Shown here: positions 42,090-51,630 of the stretch, one piece after another
How positions within the stretch are numbered: the first letter of the stretch is position 1
Layout: each line of letters opens with the position of its first letter
DNA from: Solirubrobacter sp963736505
GTDB taxonomy: Bacteria > Actinomycetota > Thermoleophilia > Solirubrobacterales > Solirubrobacteraceae
NCBI GenBank assembly: GCA_963736505.1
Contig: CAVTOZ010000007.1
Coordinates: forward strand, 310,001 to 374,000
DNA: 64,000 nt
Reading direction: 5' to 3'
The notes under the pieces: generated by a model
What the model saw: the letters and a program-made list of their open reading frames with translations, nothing else
The model's database searches: none
What the model was told of the DNA's origin: nothing
Position numbers and translations under genes: made by a program

Positions 42090-43489
42090 CGCTTGGCGCG
42101 GTGGCGCCTGGACTTCGCCGTCGCCGGACGGCCGATCGAGCTGATCCCGACGATGCCCGTCGGCGCCGAGGTGGACGCCGCGCTGCCGTCCTGGTTGCCG
42201 GCCACGACCTGCGCGCGCAGGCGCCGGCCGACGTCGGCGCTCGTCGTCAGGTACGTGGAGCGCGTGGCGCCGTCGATGTCCAGCCAGCGGCCGCGCACCG
42301 AGCGCTGCCACTGGTACCCGTAGCCGGCCGGCGCGTTGCTCCAGGTACCCGTGCTCGCCGCGAGCCTGCCGCCGCGGCGCGGCACGCCGCTGACGCTCGG
42401 GGCGGCCGTCGCCGCCGGCGGCCTCGGGACCCACAGCTCGCCGCCGCCGCAGGCGGGCGCGATCGCGCCGCACGGCGCCATGAAGACCGAGTCGTAGACG
42501 TTCCAGTGCGTGGCGAGGTAGGAGCCGGCGGGCGGCGCGGGGTTGAAGTAGTCGTCGCGGCCGCAGTCGTAGGTCTGCGGGATCGCGCCGGCGGGCGGCG
42601 CGCAGTCCATCTGCATCTGGTGCGACGCGCCGGCGTCCTCGACGTAACACATGACGTCGGCGCCCTGCCAGCAGTGGCCGTACTGCGGCGCGTCGCCGCC
42701 GGGAGGCTGCGTCGAGTGCGGCGCGCTCCACTGGACCGCGCCGAGCGTGTGCGTGATCTCGTGCAGGAAGCCCTCGGGCCACCAGCCGTGCAGCGTCGGG
42801 CCGGGCGCGGCGTCGCCGTCGCGGCTGAACAGGACGGCGTTGAGCCCGCCGCCGTTGTGCACGTTGTCCGGGCCGGGCTCCTCGCCGCTGTCGCCCATCA
42901 CGGTCTGGCCGAGCCCGTACTCGACGTTGGAGCCCGACAGCCCGTCGGCGAGGATGACGGCGTTCAGCGGCGCGCCGCCGGACGGGAGCGCCTTGCGCAC
43001 GGCGTCGGTGATGGCGGCGAAGTCGTCGACGAACTGCGAGCGCGGGCCGGGGAGCGTGACGACCTGGATGTCGGCGTACTGCGGCCCGCAGCGCGTGCCC
43101 ATGTCGAAGCGGATCGCCTTGGTGCCGCCGCCCTGCGCGCTGAGGAAGCGGTCGGCGATCGCCACGTCGGCCTGCAGCACGTCGCGCCAGCCGTCGAAGC
43201 GGTCGGGGCGGTCGGCGGGGAACGCGTAGACGACCTTCACGCGCGGCGCGTCCGGCGCGAACGCGGCGTCCGCGGTGTCGTCGGAGGTCAGCTCGTCGCC
43301 GCACCAGCTCCCCGGTAGCCCGTCCGGGCCGCCTGACTGGTCCTGCGCCACATCCACGGCCGCGGCGAGATGGACGTCGCGCAGGTCCCCGCGCGTGTCG
43401 CGATGCACGGAGATCGGCTCCGGACGGCGATCCAGCGTGGGGAGCGCGAACGCGCCGAGGATGACCAATGCACTGAGTGCTCGCAACAT
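42086..43489 (-). CDS. Secreted zinc-metalloprotease-like protein with HEITH motif
   Basis: 467 residues. Signal peptide (about 1-17). HEITH is at residues 243-247 in the context GFLHEITHTLGAVQ, an HExxHxxG zinc site of metzincin type, but the position expected to be the third His (or Asp) is Gln253; H258 might replace it. Multiple cysteines (WCGDE, TRCGPQ, HCWQGADVMCYVE, PACGGGE) suggest disulfides. The C-terminus (about 372-467) holds an Ig-like repeat (PSVSGVPRRGGRLAASTGTW...YGYQWQRS) common in secreted actinobacterial proteins, ending RRHRAKR. A cell-surface protease role is inferred. Confidence 0.72.
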   Translation of the reverse strand: MLRALSALVILGAFALPTLDRRPEPISVHRDTRGDLRDVHLAAAVDVAQDQSGGPDGLPGSWCGDELTSDDTADAAFAPDAPRVKVVYAFPADRPDRFDGWRDVLQADVAIADRFLSAQGGGTKAIRFDMGTRCGPQYADIQVVTLPGPRSQFVDDFAAITDAVRKALPSGGAPLNAVILADGLSGSNVEYGLGQTVMGDSGEEPGPDNVHNGGGLNAVLFSRDGDAAPGPTLHGWWPEGFLHEITHTLGAVQWSAPHSTQPPGGDAPQYGHCWQGADVMCYVEDAGASHQMQMDCAPPAGAIPQTYDCGRDDYFNPAPPAGSYLATHWNVYDSVFMAPCGAIAPACGGGELWVPRPPAATAAPSVSGVPRRGGRLAASTGTWSNAPAGYGYQWQRSVRGRWLDIDGATRSTYLTTSADVGRRLRAQVVAGNQDGSAASTSAPTGIVGISSIGRPATAKSRRHRAKR

Positions 43490-43660
43490 GACTGAGTGGT
43501 CTGAAACGCGGCGGGACGCCCGAACTGGCGGCGACCCGGCCACAGGGTGCTTGCCGTCCGCTCCGGCTTGCAGTATCTTCGCCCACGCTTTCGCGATCGC
43601 AAGGAGAGCTTTGGCGACCGCAAGCGATTCTCATCTTTCGTCCGCCCGTCCGGGAGCGTC

Positions 43661-46600
43661 ATGCGCGTTCGCATCAGGATTGCCGTCCTCCTCGCCGTTC
43701 TCGTCGCGTCAGCCGCAGCGCTGCCGGCGCGGCCGGCGCAAGCCGCTCCGCACACGGTCACGTGGGACGGCTACTCGTTCATGGTCGACGGCCAGCGGAC
43801 GTACCTGTGGTCGGGCGAGTTCCACTACTTCCGGCTGCCGAGCCCGGACCTGTGGCGCGACGTCTTCCAGAAGATGAAGGCGGCGGGGTTCAACTCGACG
43901 TCGCTGTACTTCGACTGGGGCTACCACTCGCCGGCGCCCGGCGTCTACGACTTCAGCGGCGTCCGCAACGTCGACGCCGTGCTCGACGCCGCGCAGGATG
44001 CGGGCCTGTACGTGATCGCGCGCCCGGGCCCGTACATCAACGCCGAGGTCGACGGCGGCGGCTTCCCCGGCTGGCTGTCGACCACGGCCGGCAACACGCG
44101 CACGGGCGACCCGGAGTACCTGAAGTACTCCGACGAGTGGCAGACCCAGATCGACCGCATCATCGCCCGCCACCAGCTCACCAACGGCACCGGCAGCGTG
44201 CTCGGCTACCAGGTCGAGAACGAGTACTACAACGGCAACGCGGCCGGCCGCGCGTACATGCAGCACCTCGAGGACAAGGCGCGCGCCGACGGGATCACCG
44301 TGCCGCTGACGGGCAACAACAACGGCACGTTCAACGCGGGCTCGCCCGGCCAGCTCGACGTCGACGGCCCCGACTCCTACCCGCAGGGCTTCAACTGCTC
44401 GAACCCGACGCGCTGGAGCGGCGTGCCGGACATCAGCGGCAGCAAGGCGGCCGGCAAGCCGCTGTTCACGTTCGAGTTCCAGGGCGGCGCGTTCGACCCG
44501 TGGGGCGGCCCCGGCTACGACAAGTGCGCGCAGCTGATCAACGATCAGTTCGCGAACGTCTTCTACAAGCAGAACATCGCCGTCGGCGCGACGGGCCAGA
44601 ACTTCTACATGACGTTCGGCGGCACCAACTGGGGCTGGCTCGGGATGCCCGAGAACTACACCTCCTACGACTACGGCGCCGCGATCCGCGAGACGCGCCA
44701 GCTCGATCCGAAGTTCTACGAGGACAAGCTGATCGGCTACATGACGCAGGCGGTCGCGCCGCTGACGAAGACCGATCCGATCCGCTCGATCGCCCCGGAC
44801 AAGGCGACGGTCATCGACACCGCGCGGATGAACCCGGACACGGGCACCCAGTTCCACGTCGTGCGCCACAGCGACGCGACCTCGACGACGGTCGACACGA
44901 CCCACATCGGGCTCGACTTCAACGCCGTCCCCGGCCCCGCTACGTACACGCTCGACGACGCCGACGCGGCGCTGAGCTACTCCGGCACGTGGTCGCACGT
45001 CGGCGCCGAGCAGAGCTACACGAGCGGCGACTACAAGCGCACCGAGTCGTTCTCCAGCGTGGCCGGCGACAGCGTGACGGTGCCGTTCACCGGCACCGCG
45101 ATCCAGTGGATCGGCCCGCGCGCCACCAACCACGGCATGGCCGACGTCTACATCGACGGCGTCAAGCAGCAGACCGTCGACACGTACGGCAGCGGCTTCC
45201 AGGTCGTGTTCTTCAAGGCGACCGGCCTCGCCGACGGCCCGCACACGCTCAAGATCGTCGTCACGGGCACCAAGCAGACGGCCTCGGGCGGCACGTTCGT
45301 CTCGATCGACGCGATCGACCAGCCGCAGGCCGGCGGCATCGCCACCTACCCGGTGGTCCCGCAGGAGCCGGGCACCGCGATCACGCTCAACGGCCGCGAC
45401 TCGCACGTGATCGTCGCCAACTACAAGCTCGGCACGAACCCGATGCGGTACTCGACGTCGGAGATCATGACCAACGCGACGATCGCCGGCCGCGACGTCG
45501 CGGTGCTCTACGGCGACGCCGGATTCCGACGGCGAGACCGTCCTGCGCTACAGCGCGCAGCCGACCGTGACCAGCGCCGGCGGCGACGTCAAGACGACGT
45601 GGGACGCGGCCACCGGCGACCTGCGCCTGAACTACAAGCACAACGGGCTGATCCGGATCGCGGTGCAGGGGGCGGGCGACAACCCGCTGCTGCTGCTGAT
45701 CGGCGACAAGGCCACGGCGGGGACGTTCTGGCAGCAGGGCAACACGATCGTCCGCGGCACGCACCTGCTGCGCGGCGCGACGCTCGACGCCGGCACGCTG
45801 AAGCTGACCGGCGACAACGCCGGCGACCCGGCCATCGAGGTCTTCAGCGCGGCGGGGAGCGTCACCTGGAACGGCCAGCCCGTCACCGTGTCGGCGCCCG
45901 ATCCGCTCGGCGGCGCGACCGGCAACATCGGCGTCGCGCAGGCGATCGCGCTGCCGGCGCTGACGACCTGGAAGCACTCGGAGGAGACGCCCGAGGCGCA
46001 GCCCGGCTTCGACGACTCGAGCTGGATCGTGGCCGACAAGATGTCGTCGCACAGCACGACGGCGCCCGGCTCGCTGCCGGTCCTGTTCGCCGACGACTAC
46101 GGCTTCCACACCGGCAACACCTGGTACCGCGGCCGCTTCCGCGCGACCGGCAAGGAGACCGGCATCCACCTGGCGTCCGACGTCAGCGGCGGCGCGCAGG
46201 CGTTCTCGGCCTGGCTGAACGGCGTCTTCCTCGGCAGCTCGACCACGGGCAGCGGCGACTTCACGTTCCCGGCCGGGTCGCTCAAGGGCACCGGCGACAA
46301 CATCGTCTCCGTCCTCACCGTGAACATGGGCCACGAGGAGGACTACAACGAGTCCAACGGCAACAAGGCGGCGCGCGGGCTGGTCGGCGCGTCGATCCTC
46401 GGCGCGCAGACGTCGCTCACCTGGCGGCTGCAGGGCGTCAGCGGCGGCGAGAGCCTGAAGGACACCGTCCGCGGCCCGCTCTCGACCGGCGGCCTGTTCG
46501 GCGAGCGCGCCGGCTGGTCGCAGCCGGGCTACCCGGACGGCGGCTGGAGCACGGTCACGCTGCCGTACACGGACACGACGCCGGGCGTCTCGTGGTACCG

Positions 46601-48356
46601 CACCGACGTCACGCTCGACCTGCCGGCGGGCCAGGACAGCTCGCTCGGCCTGACGATCACCGACGCCGCGACCCGGCGCTACCGGGCGATGCTGTTCGTC
46701 AACGGCTGGGAGGTCGGCAACTACGTCAACTACCTCGGCCCGCAGCACAGCTTCCCGGTGCCGAACGGGATCTTGAACCCGAACGGGAAGAACTCGCTCG
46801 CGATCGCGGTCTGGAACCTCGACGGCAGCACGGGCGGCCTCGGCACCGTGGCGCTGACGAACTACGGCAGCTTCACGTCCTCGCTGCAGGTCGCGCAGAA
46901 CGACAGCCCGGCGTACGACCCGGCCAAGTTCGCCCAGCCCGCGCCGCCCGGGACGAGCGTCTCGCTCGCCGTGCCGGACGGCGCCCGGGCGGGCCAGACG
47001 TTCACGGCCAGCGCGAGCCTCGCGGTCCCGGCCGACGGCTCCGACGCCACCGGCGTGACCGCCACGCTGGCCGCCCCGGCCGGCTGGACGGTCGGCCCGG
47101 CCACGCCGGCCTCGGTCGCCAAGGTCGAGCCGGGCGGCTGGACGACGGTCAACTGGCAGGTGACCGTGCCCGCCGGCGACACCGGCAAGGCGTGGCCGCT
47201 GACCGCGTCCTTCGCCTACACGCAGGCGGGCAAGGCCGCCACCAACAGCGACGAGCGGATCGTGCGCTCGGTCCCGGCGCCGCCGCCGAACGGCAGCGTC
47301 GCGGTGAGCGACCTGCCGTTCCTCTCGGCGACCAACGGCTGGGGGCCGGTCGAGCGGGATAAGAGCGTCAACGGCAACGTCGGCGGCGACGGCAGGACGC
47401 TCACGCTCGCGGGCGTGACGTACGCGAAGGGGCTCGGGACGAACTCCGTCAGCGACGTCCAGGTCTACCTCGGCGGCCACTGCAGCCGGTTCACGTCGTT
47501 CGTCGGCGTCGACGACGAGGCGGGCAACGCCGGCAGCGTCACGTTCAGCGTGGTCGCCGACGGCAAGACGCTCGCGACGTCGGCGCGCCTGACCGGCTCC
47601 TCCGCGACGGCGTCGCTCGACGTGCCGATCGCGGGGACGCAGGTGCTCGACCTGGTCGTCGGCGACGCCGGCGACGGCAACGGCAACGACCACGGCGACT
47701 GGGCCACGCCGACACTGACGTGCGACGTGCCGCCGAAGTCCGACGCGGTCCTCAGCGGCCTGACGGTCAACGGCGCGACGGTGCCGGGCTTCGATCCGGC
47801 GACGACGAGCTACGTCAACGTGCCGGTCGACGCGACGCACCCGCCGCAGATCGCGGCCACGGCCGCCGACAACGGCACCGTCTCGATCGCGCCGCCGACG
47901 TCGCTGCCGGGCACCGCCACGGTGACGGTGACGTCCGAGGACGGGTCGGCGACCACGACGTACACGATCGGGCTGATCCCGACGTCGACGTCCGTGCACG
48001 GCGGCGTCGGCGGCACGGTGCCGGCGACGCTCGCGCTCACGCTGGGCGCGCCGGCGTCGTTCGGCGCGTTCACGCCGGGCCTGGATCACACCTACACGGC
48101 GGGCACGACCGCCAACGTGATCTCCACGGCCGGCGACGCCACGCTGAGCGTGTCCGACCCGGGCCACCTCACCAACGGGGCGTTCTCGCTCCCGGATCCG
48201 CTGCAGGTGACCATCGCGCCGAGCACCTGGACGGCGCCGGTGTCCAACGCCGCGGTCGCGATCGGGTTCTCGCAGCACATCGGCGCCAACGACGCGCTGC
48301 GCACGGGCAACTACTCCAAGACGCTCACGTTCACGCTGTCGACGACGACGCCGTAG
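43661..48356 (+). CDS. GH35 beta-galactosidase, multidomain, secreted, frameshifted
   Basis: About 1564 residues once one surplus base near 45524 is removed (GGATTCCGAC instead of an in-frame GSDGE). Signal peptide 1-28. GH35 TIM barrel about 33-340: catalytic acid/base E188 (QVENEYY) and nucleophile E272 (FTFEFQGG), plus SGEFHYFRLP and GPYINAEVDGGGFPGWL. Jelly-roll domains follow; then a NEW3-like Ig domain (about 46960-47270), an NPCBM carbohydrate-binding domain (about 47275-47730, YAKGLGTNS...GGHCSRFTSFVGVDDE), a cadherin-like repeat and a beta-rich C-terminus. It would release terminal galactose from plant or microbial polysaccharides outside the cell. A longer start (43547) is possible but would spoil the signal peptide. 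Confidence 0.9.
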
Positions 48357-48366
48357 GGGTACGCAA

Positions 48367-48394
48367 GGGCGCCGGCCGGGTGCGGCCGGCGCCC
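48367..48394. terminator. Strong GC hairpin after the beta-galactosidase gene
   Basis: GGGCGCCGGCC and GGCCGGCGCCC form a perfect 11-bp stem with a GGGTGC loop, 10 bp after the stop codon and 22 bp before the end of tRNA-Sec on the other strand. No U-run; it could stop transcription from both sides. Confidence 0.7.
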
Positions 48395-48415
48395 CGCGGC
48401 CACGCCGAGATGCAG

Positions 48416-48508
48416 CGGAGCGGCGCAGGAATCGAACCTACCCACCGCCGGGCTACGACGGCTCACCGGTTTTGAAGACCGGCTGGGGCACCAGCCCCGG
48501 GCCGCTCC
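48416..48508 (-). tRNA. selC: Selenocysteine tRNA, anticodon UCA
   Basis: 93 nt. Acceptor stem of 8 bp (GGAGCGGC at the 5' end, GCCGCTCC at the 3' end), the length special to tRNA-Sec. Anticodon arm CCGGT-CTTCAAA-ACCGG with anticodon TCA, which reads UGA. A GGGGC-tggt-GCCCC D-arm, a long variable arm (GCCG...CGGC stem) and a T-arm GTAGG-TTCGATT-CCTGC of 5 bp give the bacterial 8+5 structure. Discriminator G; CCA is not encoded. It lies 10 bp after the GH51 gene on the same strand. SelA, SelB and SelD and at least one selenoprotein should exist elsewhere in the genome. Confidence 0.95.
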
Positions 48509-48518
48509 GCGGCGAAGG

Positions 48519-49991
48519 CTACGTGAGCCGGATCACGTTCCAGGAGCGGGGCGGGAGCGTGGCCCGGAGCGTCTCGCCGTCGACGGTCGCGCCGGTCAGC
48601 GTGCGCGGGACGACGCGGTCAGGGTGCTCGGCGGTGTTCGCGGCCGCCGGGTCCTCGTCGGCCAGCGCGAGGTGCTCGGCGACCGTGCGCGCGCCGGAGC
48701 GGACGACCGCCTCGAGCGGCAGCTCCGACTCGCCGCGGTTGACGGCGAACAGCGTCACGCCGTCGGCGGAGGCCACCGCCGTCGCCTCCAGCACGGGCAC
48801 GGCGCCCTCGTCGGCCACCTCGTACGTCGGCCCCTCGACCTCGACGCGCAGGACCGTCCCGTGCCCCCAGCGCGCGGCGTGGGCGAACGGGAAGTAAGTG
48901 GTCTGCCGCCACGCCGGGCCCCCATCCACCGTCCGGATCGGCGGGATCACGTTGACGAGCTGCGCGATGCACGCCATCGCCACGCGGTCGGCGTGGCGCA
49001 GGAGCGTGATCAGCAGGCAGCCGACGACCAGCGCGTCGGTGACCGTGTAGGTGTCCTCGGCGATCGCCGGCGCGACGTCGAAGCCGACCTCGGCGCCGCG
49101 CTGGTGCGAGTTCGCGGTCTGATACCAGACGTTCCACTCGTCCACGCTGAGCGAGATCCGCTTGCGCGAGCGCCGGCGGCCCGCGACCGCGTCGGCGGTG
49201 GCGGCGACGGTGTCGATCATGCGGTCCAGGTCGCGCGAGCAGGCGAGGAAGGCCTCCAGCGAGCGGAACGAGGCGGGGTCGTAGTACGTGTGCAGCGAGA
49301 GGTGGTCGGCGACGTCCCACGCGAGGTCGAGCACCGTGTCCTCCCACGCGCCGAACGTCGGCATCGCCGAGTTCGAGCTGCCGCTCACGACGAGCTCGAT
49401 CTCCGGGTCGACGAGCCGCATCGCCTTGCCCGCCTCGTTGGCGAGCCTCCCGTAGGCGACCGCGTCCTTGGCGCCGATCTGCCACGGGCCGTCCATCTCG
49501 TTGCCGACGCACCAGACGCGCACGCCCCACGGGTCCTCGACGCCGTGCGCGCGCCGCAGGTCGGCCCAGCGGCTCCCGCCCGCGATGTTGCAGTACTCGA
49601 CGAGCGAGCGCGCGCCGTCGACGCCGCGCGTGCCCATGTTGACCGCCAGCATCGGCTCGACGCCCGCGCGCCCCGCCCAGGCGAGGAACTCGTTCGTCCC
49701 GACCCGGTTGGTCTCCAGCGAGCGCCACGCGAGGTCGAGCCGCGGCTCGCGCGCGGGTCCGACGCCGTCCTCCCAGTCGTAGCCGGAGACGAAGTTGCCG
49801 CCCGGGTAGCGCACGATCGTCACGCCGAGCTCGCGCACGAGCGCCAGCACGTCGTCGCGCACGCGCGCGCCGTCGCGGTCGTAGATCCCGCCGTAGACCG
49901 CGCGTCCCATGTGCTCGACGAAGGAGCCGAACACGCGCGGGTCGGCGTCGGCGACGCGGAAGTCAGGATCGAGGACGAGCCGCGCGGGCAT
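48519..49991 (-). CDS. abfA: GH51 alpha-L-arabinofuranosidase
   Basis: 490 residues, normal for intracellular GH51. FGSFVEHMGRAVYGGIYD (about 21-38) and the double-displacement pair: acid/base E165 (VGNEMDGPW) and nucleophile E285 (VDEWNVWY). C-terminal beta-sandwich from about 390. It removes arabinofuranosyl side groups from oligosaccharides of arabinan or arabinoxylan. No signal peptide, so it acts inside the cell on imported pieces, perhaps after the secreted beta-galactosidase. ATG with TACCGT 8 nt upstream suggests a leaderless mRNA. Confidence 0.95.
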   Translation of the reverse strand: MPARLVLDPDFRVADADPRVFGSFVEHMGRAVYGGIYDRDGARVRDDVLALVRELGVTIVRYPGGNFVSGYDWEDGVGPAREPRLDLAWRSLETNRVGTNEFLAWAGRAGVEPMLAVNMGTRGVDGARSLVEYCNIAGGSRWADLRRAHGVEDPWGVRVWCVGNEMDGPWQIGAKDAVAYGRLANEAGKAMRLVDPEIELVVSGSSNSAMPTFGAWEDTVLDLAWDVADHLSLHTYYDPASFRSLEAFLACSRDLDRMIDTVAATADAVAGRRRSRKRISLSVDEWNVWYQTANSHQRGAEVGFDVAPAIAEDTYTVTDALVVGCLLITLLRHADRVAMACIAQLVNVIPPIRTVDGGPAWRQTTYFPFAHAARWGHGTVLRVEVEGPTYEVADEGAVPVLEATAVASADGVTLFAVNRGESELPLEAVVRSGARTVAEHLALADEDPAAANTAEHPDRVVPRTLTGATVDGETLRATLPPRSWNVIRLT

Positions 49992-50060
49992 CCGCGGGCA
50001 CGGTAGCGACCCAAGCCGCACGCAAGCTTTCGCCAAGTCGGGCGTGGGAGAAGTCCCGCC

Positions 50061-50876
50061 ATGCCCGCGCCCATCCTGGACATCGCCGACCTCGCCCATC
50101 GCCGCACCGCCGCCGAGGCGACCGCGAACGGGGCCGCGCTGTTCTACGCCTTCGGCAACTTCTGCGCGCTCGCCGCGCGCCCCGACCTCGAGACGATGCG
50201 CCGGATGAACCGCCTCAAGGGGCGCCCGCTGGATCAGGTCGGGAGCGTGACGACGACGCCCGAGTACGCCACGTCGGTGTTCGACTGGCACGCGCTGCCC
50301 GGGCTCTCGCGCCGGCTCGTGACCGCCGTGATGGCCGACCTGCACGCGCTCGGGCCGATCGGCTTCCGCGGGCCGGCGGCGGCGTGGGTGCCCGATCACC
50401 TGACCGTGATGGACGCGGGCGTGCGCACGGTGCAGCTGATCTCGCCCGGCGACGCCTGCCCGTCGAACGCGCTCGTCGCCGAGATCCTCGAGCTGACCGG
50501 CGAGCGGATCCTCTACATCACGAGCGCCAACCGCTCCGGCGACGGCAGCGCCGCGCACTGCGAGATGCTCGAGATCCAGCGCGACTTCGGGCGCGAGCAC
50601 CGCGTCGCGCTGATCGGCCACCGCAACGAGCGCGCCGTCCGGCGCGCCTACCCGCGGCAGCTGCCGTGCTCGACCTCGATCGTCGCGTTCCACAAGGGCG
50701 TGCTGACGCTCGAGCGGCTCGGGTCGCTGCCGGCCGAGGACGTCCAGGAGGTCGTCTCGCGCCGCGGCCTCGCGCTGGCGATCGGCGACCAGGGCCACGA
50801 GCGGGTCCCCGCCCGCCGCCCGCGCAACCGCCTAGCCCGCCGCGTCCAGCGCCGCACGGCCGAGCTCGCCGGCTGA
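50061..50876 (+). CDS. YrdC/Sua5-domain protein (not the canonical TsaC)
   Basis: 271 residues. Sua5/YciO/YrdC fold: ALFYAFGNFCALAARPDLETMRRMNRLKGRPLDQVGSVTT (about 26-65) and ERILYITSANRSGDG (about 151-165), the SxNxSG nucleotide site. TsaC/Sua5 makes threonylcarbamoyl-AMP for tRNA t6A37; this version differs in the N-terminus and has a basic tail (RRPRNRLARRVQRR), so it may be a YciO-like paralogue. The last 45 bp overlap the convergent kinase gene. Confidence 0.78.
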   Translation: MPAPILDIADLAHRRTAAEATANGAALFYAFGNFCALAARPDLETMRRMNRLKGRPLDQVGSVTTTPEYATSVFDWHALPGLSRRLVTAVMADLHALGPIGFRGPAAAWVPDHLTVMDAGVRTVQLISPGDACPSNALVAEILELTGERILYITSANRSGDGSAAHCEMLEIQRDFGREHRVALIGHRNERAVRRAYPRQLPCSTSIVAFHKGVLTLERLGSLPAEDVQEVVSRRGLALAIGDQGHERVPARRPRNRLARRVQRRTAELAG

Positions 50877-51620
50877 GGCGAAGCGCTCGGCGGGGGCCTT
50901 CGCGGTCGCGCGCCGGATCACGTCCTCGAACGGCCCCGGCAGGGACGGCGGCGGCTGCTCGATGTGGGCGAACATCGTGGCGGCGGCCGAGTCGCGCGGG
51001 TACGGCACCGTCCCGCTGAGCGCCTGGTAGAGCACGCAGCCGAGCGCGTAGACGTCGGTGCGCGCGTCCACGTCGCCGTCGAGCAGCTGCTCGGGGGCGG
51101 CGTAGTCGAAGCTGCCGACGAAGCTCCCCGCGATCGTCAGCCGCTGCGTCGCGCGCAGGTCGCGCATCAGCCCGAAGTCGGTAAGGAGCGCGTGGTCGTC
51201 GCCTTCGACGAGCACGTTGGCGGGCTTGACGTCGCGGTGGACGATCCCGAGCGCGTGCGCGGCGTCGAGCGCGTCGGCGACCTGCGCCACGACCTTCGCG
51301 GCGCGGGCGGGCGCCAGCGGCAGCAGGTGCGCGAGATCCTCGCCGTCGACGTAGCGCATCGTCACGTACAGGCAGCCGTCGTGCGCGCCCGCGCCGTACA
51401 CCGGCACGACGTTCGGGTGCCGGATCGAGGCGGCCGCGCGGTACTCGCCCTGCAGCCGCTGCCGGAACTCGCGATCGGCCGACAGCTCGCGCGTCAGCAC
51501 CTTCAGCGCGACCTCGCGGTCCTCCCACGCCGCGCGGTAGACGACGCCCATCCCGCCGCGCCCCGCGACCGCCTTGATCAGATGGCCGGCGAACGTCGTC
51601 CCGGGCGCGAGGTCGTCCAC
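50832..51620 (-). CDS. Serine/threonine protein kinase (PknB-like, kinase domain only)
   Basis: 262 residues, just the catalytic domain. Gly loop GRGGMG (20-25), Lys40, HRDVKPAN (128-135) and DFG (148-150), GSFDYAAPEQ (APE-like) and DVYALGCVLYQAL. All Hanks-kinase residues are intact. It lacks the transmembrane and PASTA sensor part of PknB, so it is a soluble kinase. GTG start with TAGGCT exactly 7 nt upstream. It overlaps the YrdC-like gene tail-to-tail by 45 bp. Confidence 0.93.
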   Translation of the reverse strand: MDDLAPGTTFAGHLIKAVAGRGGMGVVYRAAWEDREVALKVLTRELSADREFRQRLQGEYRAAASIRHPNVVPVYGAGAHDGCLYVTMRYVDGEDLAHLLPLAPARAAKVVAQVADALDAAHALGIVHRDVKPANVLVEGDDHALLTDFGLMRDLRATQRLTIAGSFVGSFDYAAPEQLLDGDVDARTDVYALGCVLYQALSGTVPYPRDSAAATMFAHIEQPPPSLPGPFEDVIRRATAKAPAERFASAGELGRAALDAAG

Positions 51621-51630
51621 ATGCGCGAGC

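Noticed and set aside
43490..43660. Alternative GTG start at 43547 for the beta-galactosidase
   Set aside because: It would put 38 charged residues before a good signal peptide; the ATG at 43661 gives the usual secretory N-terminus.
45520..45530. Programmed frameshift or selenocysteine recoding in the GH35 gene
   Set aside because: There is no slippery heptamer or in-frame TGA at the break; a single extra T explains it, and three other genes show the same one-base pattern.
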